Shown: in pieces, positions 36,632 through 48,700 of the stretch
How the letters are laid out: each line of letters opens with the position of its first letter
Numbering within the stretch: position 1 is the first letter of the stretch
From: Paralvinella palmiformis
Lineage: Eukaryota; Annelida; Polychaeta; Terebellida; Alvinellidae
Assembly (NCBI GenBank): GCA_025642065.1
Contig: JAODUP010000018.1
Span: 926,501 to 990,500 of the forward strand
Direction: 5' to 3'
DNA length: 64,000 nt
Notes under the pieces: model-generated
Told to the model about the DNA's origin: nothing
Seen by the model: the letters and a program-made list of their open reading frames with translations, nothing else
The model's database searches: none
Position numbers and translations under genes: made by a program

Positions 36632-36704
36632 ACAAGACTAATTCCTTTGTGCTGTATTTTAGGCATTCACATTAGCAATATATTGTATTATTTCGATATA
36701 AATA
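36632..36704 (-). repeat. Duplicate of the ACY1 C-terminal coding end, in the 3' UTR
   Basis: On the minus strand this repeats the last coding bases plus the first 3' UTR bases of ACY1 (36724-36785), offset by 80 to 92 bp. Translated in its own frame it reads GIYIEIIQYIANVNA then stop, against [15 protein letters not shown] then stop in the gene. It is out of frame with ACY1 and follows its stop, so it is not translated from the normal mRNA. Confidence 0.8.
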
Positions 36705-36738
36705 CCACCAACAACCACATTTCACAAGACTAGTTCCT

Positions 36739-39700
36739 TTATGCAGGCACATTAGCAATAGATTGAATTATTTCAATATAAATTGGGATGCCTTTCACAA
36801 AGACTTCTTCATTTAACAATTCATTGTGATCATGGAGCAATATTGGTGTGTTGTTCATAGGAGAAAACCCAATGGCAGGCAGTCCTACCTGGAAGTAAGA
36901 AGTATGGTATCACTATTTTATGGCATGACGCTGTACACAGAAACATAAAGTCAAATATTTTGCTACTCACTTCTCTCAAATAACGACTGTCTGTAGCAGC
37001 AGGAAATACTTCTAGTTCTATCTTCAACCCACTGTAACAGAAATTATATATATATATATATATATATGAAATTATGCACAGACAGACTGAAAACATGCTG
37101 TTAAATATCAAGTCTTCTCATATACACACACACACACACAAGCACCTAAATTGATGTTACTACATACAGTTTTTCACAAGCTGTGCTAAAAGCATTCCAC
37201 CAGGGGTCATCTTTTGTGGTAGGTGTCAGCACCTGACATGTACCTTTCTGTAAAATAAGCAGTTAACAGAAGCAACAAAACCTTACAACTCACACAAAAA
37301 TAAACACTATGTAGTAAAGTAAGAACCATTTGCGGTTTTGATATTTGCTGATTAAACACTATCAAATGTGAAATTAATGAACATCAATTTTATATTATTA
37401 AACAGTCACACCGTTAAGTATAACATCACAAGTTTCGCCAGATATATATGTCCAAAGACATGATCCATGTATATATGGACACAGATATTTGATGTAAACA
37501 GGCAAAAAGTAGTTCTATACCACAGTAATCCTGAATCAACTGACCTGAACATGAGTGAAATATAAAACGATCATAAGGATTTATGACTCAACATGGTCCA
37601 GGACACCTTAAGAGCGAGTCTTCTTTAGGATTTGTTTACAGGGGATTGTGAAGCAGTGCACTTTTTGAATATGTGGTACTCTACTGTCTGTAGCCACCAT
37701 TTTTCTTTTATTAAGAGAGTCCGATATAATAATTATTTGATGATAAGAGATTTGACTTTCAACAGATTTAAGTTTAAGCCAAGATTCTGCTTCCGACTAA
37801 ACATGTATGCTACTTTTATGGACTATATTTTGTTACAAGAGACTTCAAGACAATCCTAGTAACGATTAATATAGCAAAAGGAAAGATATTACCTAGTTTT
37901 AACCTACCACTTAATAATAGTATAGCATAAAAAATAAATAATCGCAACATTCAAGATGATGTCTTTGTAAAGGTGTTTTCAGTTTATAAAATAGTTGCTA
38001 AAGTTGGTCAGGAACTTACCTAGTGACAGTTCACTTACAAATATATTGATTTTATGTCGCTGGAATATTGGTAGCCTTGATATTACTGCTTTCATTGGAA
38101 GGTCTCTTTATGCCAAAAAGGACAATTCTTGATCAGTATTAAATGAGCACATTTCATGCGATATTTCAAAGAATACTTCACTTCCCGGTGTGATTTTCAC
38201 AATGATAATAATAGCAACTGTAAACGAAGATCCTGCACATAAAATCAGACTAAAATTGTAAAGCCAACAAAAGTAAAATGTTGTTGTCTAAGGGCCACCT
38301 TTGTGCTCATGGTAGGCTAAATGAGCCATCCTTCATATACATAGCATGGCCATGGTTTGAACTCGGGTGCTACAGGTCCATTGGATTCCTTGTGTGATTT
38401 TTATTTCATAACAGCAGCTTTGGGATGCATTTTTTCAGCTTTGAATGAACACTTTTTTCAGGATATACCGTCTGAGGTGTCACATTGCCATTAACTGTTG
38501 TAACACGTGGACATATCATGCAATATACAAAAGTTCTGGGTAAAATGATCACTATATTTGGCTCGGCATTAAATAGAAGGTATCGAATAGGAAGATGAAT
38601 TATTTTTGTGAAAGCTTCCATACAAATTGGTGACAAATAGCTACAAGCCATAAACAACGTGTTGGGTTTTACTCGATTGCAACAAACGTATATAAACAGA
38701 CTATAACAAGTAATCAACTAAAACCTGCAAGAATTTGTAAGTGACCCCATCTCCGGCATCTTTACACCACTGAGCTATGGTCTGTTCGAGCTTAGCGAGG
38801 TCAACGGTAGGAGTAACTCGCATATCAAAAACTGTCAAAACAAATTAAGATAATCAAAAATTATTAACCTGAACGTTCAATAATAATCTGACTTCAAATA
38901 CTGGCGAGCTTCAGCACAAAGATACGAAATAAACACAAACAATAAAAATGGCTGTAATAAAATATACGTTAAGACAAACCAGCTTTCAGCTCGGCTGGTA
39001 TCACATTGGGCTGCACTCCACCCTGAAACATAACTAAGTATTAGATTTTAAGGAGAACATATACTAACAGTCAGCATTATATCACCTGTTAATTTAACTT
39101 TATGATGATAGCATAAATTAATATCAACCACAGCCAAATGTCTGGTCGAGTTGAATTGCTTAGCCTCAAGTCACACCTGGTCGGTGCTAAATTATAATGA
39201 AAGTTAGCTGCATTTATGAAATCATAAAATGATTAGAAGTGAGGGACAGAAGTGCACTTACTGAAAGGCAAGTAAGATTGGTGGTGGTGACATCACCTAG
39301 TCTCAAACTGGGATCACTTCGAAATCTGAAATGAATGAACGAAATTAATAGTGTCACCATTCAGCATTTTCTAAAAATGAATGCAAAAATCATACCGTTC
39401 TCCATTATTTAAATTAATACGATTAATATGAACTAGTCATAAAGTGTACCATGTTTTTTTTCAACAAAGGCAGCTCGTTATTTGGATGTTTTTAAAGCTT
39501 AATTTAATTCACATTCTTTATAAATACATGTTATGAGTTATCACTGACTGGCTGGCTAAATAATAAGCTTACTTCTCTTCTTGTTCATCTCTGAATGACA
39601 TGAACGAGTTAATCACTTTCCGCTGAAAGACAAAGAAATGTTATGATGCATCTGCCAAGTTTTGATTGATAAAGAAGAAAATATTAATCACCTAAGTGCA

Positions 39701-42700
39701 CCAGAGAGATGTCAGATAAAACTTGATGAGGCAATAACACAGCATCAATATTGTTAATCTTATACAAGTTAGTTAGAGCGTAGGACTCATAGCCGAAGGT
39801 TCGAATCTCCAGGAGCTGCAATGTTGTCATGTGGCGACTGGTTCACTCATCCATAAAAAGAGTACCTGACAGGATGCGATGGCTATGTGTTTGAGTAACG
39901 CTTTGCACCTATAATGGCAGCATGCATTGTATGTTCACTTGGGAGTTGAGATGTGTGGTGGGCGGAAACAGGTCTGAGTCAGGGATAATAATACTGTACA
40001 GCGCCTCAGAACAGGGTTACCTGGTTCTGGCGCTAAATAAACATGCATTATTATAAAATAAATTTTCAACATATCTTTATCACCTACAGTCTTTGGAGGC
40101 AGTACTATTGTCAAGGCACTCCCAGGTTAGGATTTGAAGTTAAATTTCTTCAGCTGGAAGGATGCTTCCTACTGGATTGTCTCTTGACCATATGTCCTAA
40201 GTATGATCAGCACCAGGGCCAAATGAGCCACTCACTCTCCCTAGAGATGAATCCTTACATACATATTCATCATCTCATCTGTTCATGACAAGCTATCGTT
40301 AGAGTATTACTGGAGGAACCAACACCACACATTCTTGCTACCTTGCCTTTCTACTATATAAAATTGTATGACCTTTGAAGGATTAAACTGGCACACCTCA
40401 ATATTTACTGTTATCACTTCCAAAGTTCATGAACATCATTTCATCATTTACACTCACTCACTCACTCACTCATTCACTCACTCTCACTCAATGATTAATC
40501 ACGTTTTACTTGGGGAAAATATGGTTCACAGCAAACCAATTATTCAAAAATAAGATGCAGATCAACAAAAAATCAAGCTGTCCAATTGAAAATATATCTA
40601 TCCTTTGTGATTGATTGCCTTGCTTAACCTCAGTACTGATCTCACTTCCGAAATTTGGCCAACAACCCACAAAGACAAGTAACAATGGGATTAAATCTCA
40701 ACACCTGGATGCTTATATTACAGTGCCCAATCAACTTTATAATGGTGCTAGCATAATTTATGAGGACATTGCTGAGTAAGAAAATATTTACTGAATTAAA
40801 GCCTTGAATTTACTGAAAGATCAGTGAAAGATATAACATTATTTCAATATATTCATATCGCATCTATATTTAGCTAGCATTAAAAAAGTAAACGCTGTGA
40901 AGCATTGTCACATGTCAGCTGATGTTTACCATTTTTGTGCCCGGATCTCCCACCACAAACCTTGAGCCATGACCTGGATTGCCAGAACATGTCACTTCAA
41001 CCCAATGAACACAGCGTTCACCATAAAACACAGTAAAGGCATTGGTAGGATTAGCCAGACCTGCACAACAAAAATACTTATAATTAATTGTCTACATAAT
41101 GAAAGGCACTAAAACATTTAGTAAGTAGTAATTTATTCAGGAATATGATGATACAATTTGACTTATTTGGTTTTACAAATAGAATGGTTTTGCATATTCC
41201 TAGGTCAGCTTGAAAGTCCAGAATGGACTGTGCACAGAGAGTCAAACTGACCCAACATGCCTTAGAGGTCATTTTAATTTTTTCCTTCTAGTTTTGTACC
41301 AAGTATTTTTTATACGTTTTCTTGAGTATTTTTACAAGTTTTGTGGTAAATTATGCCACATTTCAGGACCTGCAGTGTGTGTGATTTGTTTTGATGCCAA
41401 TTATGATCTTCTGTATCGTATGTGTGGTTGATTGTGTTGTCTGGTGTTATGTGGATGTAACTGTTAGTTGTGTTTGTATATTTTGACTATTGGAGATGGT
41501 AGCAAGTCATTATTTATTTTATCCATAAGTTGAGCCATTTTGGATAGGTACAATTTTTTTAGGTAAAGTATATTTAAGTGTTTTAAAATTGGTTTGGTGT
41601 GTTCATTATATTTTGATAATGTTATCATTCTTATGGGTTTTTTTTCTGTTGGACTCATTTACGTAATTTTCATAAGTTCCACCCCAATTTATTATGCCAT
41701 ATTCAAGATATGATGATGATTATTGATGTTTTATGGCCTCTTTTGTGCACATGTTCGGATAAATGGGCCGCATATTCAAGATATGGTCGTATAAGACTGT
41801 TATATGGTGTTTTCATATTTTGGTATGGTAGTACATTTTAACCAATTGTTGTACATATTGTGTTCATGTGTAGTTTTTGGTGTTTTCTCTATGTTTTTTC
41901 CAGTTTAGCGGATCTTCAATTATTATGACGAGAAATTTTATATTACGTTTCTTTTTGCTTTTTAGGGGCCTTTTGTTAATTTAAGTTTATTCTGTGCAGC
42001 TTGATTTATTACATTATTAGTAAATAACATATAGTTAATTCCAAAAGGTAACAATATTAACAAACCACAGATAACATTAGTTGTAACAGTAATAGTAGTA
42101 GCAATAGCAGTGATGCATCGTTAATTATTTTATGAAAATATTTACATGAAGTTATGTATTAATTATATAGACAAAATATCTTAATAAGGTACCAAAATTA
42201 TTTATGTATTTTAATGGAAAAGTTATCTTCACCCACCCACAGACCCCAACAGAATGTATTACAACTAAACAACACCTATCATTTAACAGTATCAAAACAT
42301 ATTTCAAGATGTCAGTCAGTTGGCATAATGCCAAAAAGTTACTTTTCATTAAATAGTTGATTACCTAATGATTATGTAAAGCAGAGAAATGTCATTATAC
42401 CAGTTTGCAAAATACTTTAGAATACTGCTGAAAGCACTGACACTACTTACCTTCATCCAGTGCAAATCCAATGTTCAGTTTCTTGAATTCATCATGGTGA
42501 ACAAAAAGTTCCATACCTTTATGCCCACCAACTTCCTCATCTGTAAATGAGAACAGATCAACAGTGTTTAAATTTGGTACTACTCTGCCATTAAGAATTC
42601 CTTAATATAACTATCTGACTAAACGATTTATTTATAATGTGAGTTATTGGTAATTTGATGATGTGAATGGTTTCTTTAAATAATTTGGTAGAAATGTCAT

Positions 42701-45700
42701 CAATGTGGCTTCAATAACATGACTTGTGTCAATTGGCTGAAGAAACATACTGTTTATTAAAGGGTTCTTTAAAAATTCATTAAAATATTGTTTACACTCA
42801 CATATAAGTGTCAGATAAGACGAGGTCAATTTTTGACACTATAATTCTTTCTTCAAGCATATGCTAACTGTATAAGTCAATGTTAAGGTTTGGCTTAAAA
42901 TCCCTCAAGATCCAAATCATCATTCGCAAAAAATATTTTACTACGTCATTTCAAACTCATGGTGTCAGCAAGTGTGTCATTAATATACCAATATCAATTG
43001 GCAGCAACAAACACACGGATTTCGCTTTGATGTTATAACTAATAATATTAAAAATGTCACACCAAACACGTCTGATTGCAACTGGCAAGCATTATTAATT
43101 AATTGTTTCACAGCAAGTGGCGAGCGACATTTGCAATGTGAACAGTGATTCCTATATTATCACTAATCATCTGGAGGTTCTGGTGGTAAACAATGTGTGA
43201 CTATCAAGTATTATTACGTAAAGACTGGCATGTTTGTGAGAGCCAAATAACAGTTTGGTGAAAATTAATCATTATTTATTGAATAAGACTAGTAGGCAGA
43301 TATGTGGTGATTTTATTCCAACTGTGGCTCACGCAAACGTGCCTGATTGTAAGTTCAATTGGCAAGTGTTATTAATTCATTGTTTCACAGCACATCTGGA
43401 GATACTGGTAGGTAACAGCATGACTATCAAATATTATTACATAAAGACCGGTATGTTTGTGAGATCCAAATAACAATTTGGTGAAAATTAATTGTTATTT
43501 ATTGATTAGTAATGGATTAATAGGCAGCGATGTGATGATTTTATTCCGACTCTGGCTTTTATTGGGTTGAATCCTATAGTGTTGTGTGTCAAGGATGGCC
43601 AAAAACATCTTTCCTTCAGCTGGTAGGAAATATGACGCACGTATAAGTCGAGTTGCTTCCGAGAACTCCCTTTTCCCAACCCAAAAAATCTACTTATATG
43701 CGAGTATATATGGTAGTTGTTAAATGCCTCAGCTATTTCGGTTTTATCTGCTACACAGACATTATTTATGTTAAAGGTCTGAGCGATGGATGGTTTATCA
43801 TTATTTTTCCTACTGCTTTTTAGTACTGATAACATCTGTTTTATTTTACTTTTACAAATAGGTTATTTTCATGTGGCATCTAACTTTATTATATAGATTT
43901 ACAAAGTTTTTCTATGAATTAATATTTTCTTAGTTTCTTTTTGAGCAGTTTTGATTTGGTACAAATAGAAGTTAGCAGGTCTGAAGATATCCATGGTTCA
44001 CATTACATAAATTTTTTGTTAATCGGTTTCTCAGTTAATGGAAATGACACACCGAAGACACACTTGTATAACATTAGAAATTTATTATACTGGTAAACTT
44101 CATTTGAGCAGTCAATGTGCATGATGTCAGAGAAATCAAGTTCAGCCAATCAGTCTTTAAACGTAGAAATGTTTGATTCAGAAACCTATCCATTAACGTG
44201 TTTCCAATTTTTTCACATATGAATTAATATAAGGAAATAACACATAACATCTTTTATATGACTTCATGAATTAGTTCAAATGAACCTTATACTTCCTTAC
44301 CTGAACCAGACTCCTGAGCATATTAATGCACACTGTGGATTGTTTTCAATTAACATAACATCTGATAAACTGATAAAGTATTGTTTGCAATTTGAGCATG
44401 ATACAGTTATGCTTTAAACAAATTTAAATCAATTCTATTTTTCTTGAAACATAATGTTTAATGCACTTAAATACAGGTAAATATTACCCTCAATATTGAC
44501 AAACAAAAATGCTATGGGGAACAGATCTTTTAATTTTGCAATATATAGCTGAAAATAAATATGCAGTTGGCAGAACAATACTAATAATGCAAAAGCATGA
44601 CTTTATTTTGCAATGAGGGCTTTAACTTGCTCTGACAGGTTTGTAAAGTAATAATAATCCACCAATAGCTTCAAAGAAAAATAACATAATGAATTCAGAT
44701 GGGATCAGAGACAGCTTTAAAAACTGGAAGCTAAATTCTCATGACAGGAAATCATTGCAATCATTACCGAAGACTTGCAATGAACTGTACCTCTTCATAG
44801 TGTAAATATTTTATATCCATGGGTGATACAAAAGAAACTATTTGAAACAATAACAAAATTAATAAAGAAGTGATGTTTAAGACTACAACCAAACAGAAAT
44901 TATACTAAGCCATTAAAAACTCTAATTTCTTTATTATAAATCATCATCATTTGTTTTTTTAGCTCGCCAGTGATAACTACTTACCAGGCACAAATGACAT
45001 ATGTATAGACCTAAGAGGTCTTTTACCCTCAGCCTTAAGACGACGTATTGCTTCAATATACCTTAATATATAAAATATTGTATTACCATCAGTATCAAGA
45101 TGAGACGATAGAAGATGGTTAAATATATTTTTGTTTGACAAAGAATATATCACACAGCTGTGAATACTCTCTTGTCAGAGTTCAATATAGTAATGTTATC
45201 TTACTGATTACAAAACAATACTCACTGTATGCCAACACATTTCATATCCTAGAAAAAAAGATATATATATATACATACATACATACACACACACAAAATA
45301 ATGGCTAACAGTTTTTCCTGTCACCAAATTATCACTCTTTATAGAACTTCATGCCACAAAGCCACTGCTCATTACTAGGCTATATTTTACTTCAGACTAA
45401 ATCAACTTGATACTTGGAATATAAACTACTCAGAGTAGGTATTCCAAGTAGGTACTTGAAGTACCTACTCATGGTAAAAATATACTGTAAAAAATTGGAT
45501 TCGAATTGATAAATTTGGAATTGATAAATTTGATGTGGAATTGACCAAATGAAATTGAATGGAATTGACCCCATGTCAGGTTCAGACAACATGGTATGAT
45601 CATTGATGATAAGATTTAATAACACTGGTACTCATCACTAAGACGATATTTCTAGTCACAATACAACCAGCTACATGCACTGTCTTCAGAATAGACACAA

Positions 45701-48700
45701 CTTCATAATCTATTTCCAAGCATAGGAGAAAGGATCAAAACATCTAGCATCTTGGAGATCAGTCAATTTGTCTGAATCATACAACAGTTATTTCAGAAGT
45801 TCATCATACTTCTTGACGAAACATGATTACTGGTATTTTTGTCAATCTCATTTTCACATTATTTCACATACATTTCTATTTTGGTTTTATTAGTATCACC
45901 ATGATTTAGGAAAGTTTCATGTTTAATTATGTTCTGTAACTTTATTAATGTTACTGCATTGTTCAATTTACACAATAATTAATAATATAACCTTTCTACC
46001 ATCTGCTGTCAATGACAGGTTATTAAGATGGGCCAAAATTCAGTTAGGTTTAGTATCCAGTGGTAGTATTATTTTCAACCAGCAATACATTTATTTCAAC
46101 TGTGCTTAGAATAATGATTTTTCAAAACCAAAGCTAGAACAGCCAGTGTTTTGAGCAGTCAGAAGAATATATGCTTATGCCTGGCAAATGAGAGTGAACA
46201 TTGAAGCTTTCCATGAACAGATCATAAAATTAATAATAAAATCAACATTTCTGATATACCAATATTAGCAAAGTTTTCATATTAGAAATACCACCAAATT
46301 ATCACTTTAATTTTTTTCCTGATTTCCAAACTAAATTGATCTACAATGCATACAGCACTATCAGGTTTGCCAATTGTTTTATATGAATTATGAATGAACC
46401 AGATACGTTTTCAAAGACTCTGTTTGTTTGATGTGACAGCAGAGGATCGTTTGTGATCTTAACTCACTCCTCTAGTGGTAGGTAGTTCAGCATAAATGAC
46501 ACATTTATGCTAAATTTAATATTTTCTAATTTACTAATACAGTGAAAATTAATATTCATGATTTGGTTTTGGTTCTGTGAGCCATAAAAAGTACCTACAT
46601 AGGTAACACTTCACACACACACCAGAAAGATTTAGTTAATCTCAATAAACTTTGTTCTTTCAGTAGATATTGCATCATTTAAGAAATATCCTGCAGCCCA
46701 TGAATAAACTAAATAATAATAATTAAATGTAGGTTATTATCAAGTAATAACTATTTTCTTATATTGACTCAAATAGTAAAGTTCAAACCTGTGTTCCTCT
46801 GGCATAAATGTCACCCTTTTCATCCTTATGTGCCGAGAAGGGGTCATACTTCCAGAATTCCTAAGAATAATCATGCAATTTATTATTCAGATAATTTCAA
46901 CAAAAAAGGTTTCTGTAGAAATATACTGTTATAAATGTGATACATTTAACAGTTAATTACGCATAAAGACCATGGTCATGGTGTACTTGTATACATTTTG
47001 TTGCAGTGCAGTAACGGACACTAGTACTCCCATTTTAATACAATCCCTATTTCGTAGATAATCCCAAAACAAATGGCATCTACAGTATATACATGGTTCC
47101 CACAGAAATCTCATAACTAAATTCCATGACTTTCCATGGGAATAATATGCTTTTCCCAAGGGTACAATTTGGCAAGGTGTTGTAGAATTGGAATATTTAA
47201 TTGTGTTAAGATTAAATATGGTTGCAGATACTCACCAATGCTTCAGATTACATGCATCATAAAGCAGGAGAAGAAATCAGAGCATTTATACAGCTCATGA
47301 TTTAAAAACTGGAAGATTGCCATTGTAAAAACTGTTGGGTTTTAAATGGAACTTTCTTTGGAATAGAACTGACATTTTGCACTGCATGAACTAAATTTCA
47401 TGACTGTTGACACCATTCTGACCATTTTCCATTACTTTTTAAAAGATATATTTTCATTGACTTTTCATATTTTTTTCTTCAGGATTATCCATGACCATGG
47501 GAACCATGTATATACCTTTAATTAAACCTACATTTTAATAAACTCAAAATTTAGAAGACTTTCATAAAAAACAAACAATGGAAGGCCACAAACATCTCAC
47601 ATATAATCTATAATTCAAATCTGGTTTTCATCTTAGCTGATACTAGTTTTCATGGCAACGAACAAATGCATATGCAAGTTTGGCATACTATTTTTTGTGT
47701 GCTTAATATTCAGAATAAGTGAACTGTCATTTAAGGTGTTGCAACTTTATATGGTATGAACCTTCACCACAGAAGAAATGTATACGAGACCGAGTCAAAA
47801 CTCACTGGAAAAACCGGCACAACATCAGTGTGTGAATTAAGCAGTACTGCTGGTAGGTTAGGGTTGGTTCCTTCCCAACTGATAACCAATATAGGGTTAT
47901 TTTTAACAATCTGAAAAAAGGCAATAAACATGCACTGCTCAAAGTCTAACTCAAATTCAGCATACACAAACATCCATCCATCCATGTGACAACATGAATG
48001 CCTCCAAGTAGTCAAATTCAGAGCCTTCCTGCTATTATCTTCATTTTATCTGCAGCATCTGAAAATATCTAGAAGACAGGGAGCAGCAGGCTCATAAACA
48101 TACAATGTTGTCAGGTCTTCATAACTTATGAAGCAGTATGAATGTAAAGGTTATCACCTGTAAAATAGTTCCAGAGTTTGGCTCATTGCAAGATCTTTAC
48201 TGTCATTTCAATATTTCATTATCAATTCACTGTAATTACATATTATTATATCATTATCACTTTAATATTAATACAATTAATTACAATAAGACTAGCATTC
48301 ACCAAATCATTCACATTCCTCGTATACAAGTAAAGTAAACAAGGAATTTACTCAAATGTATAATAATGGATCCTGTAATTAAAATTCTAATAGAAACCAC
48401 CAATAAAATTAATTTTTAGTAAACCCAAAAGAAACCTGTTACACTACAGACCCTTATAACATCTGATAAATGGGAAGTTTCAAATGCCAACAGCATACAG
48501 TAAATATGGGACGTAACAGAGTTTTCTTGCAGAATAATGTCTTTCCATTTCCAACATTTGAGTTTTTTTCATGAAACATTTCAATTACCAAAAAGAATAA
48601 AATGCATGCATGAATTAATGCTAAACATATGCTAAAAATACAATATGCTAAAAAACAATACCCCAGAAACATAACATATAAATAGAACAGTTTAACAACT

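Larger units (their letters stand above)
34214..36738. other. Convergent interval between PORCN and ACY1 (3' UTRs)
   Basis: Holds the 3' untranslated parts of both genes and no further gene. An (AT)n run lies at 35421-35446. Candidate AATAAA signals are at 35304 (+) and 36334-36329 (-). The duplicated ACY1 end lies at 36632-36704. Confidence 0.6.

Noticed and set aside
39763..39815. A true tRNA-Met gene
   Set aside because: The head is tRNA-like, but it is followed by the family C body shared with 14733-15050, so it is a SINE.
43506..43835. 109-codon minus-strand frame in ACY1 intron 6
   Set aside because: It crosses a tandem duplication and a transposon-end-like word; no protein family recognised.
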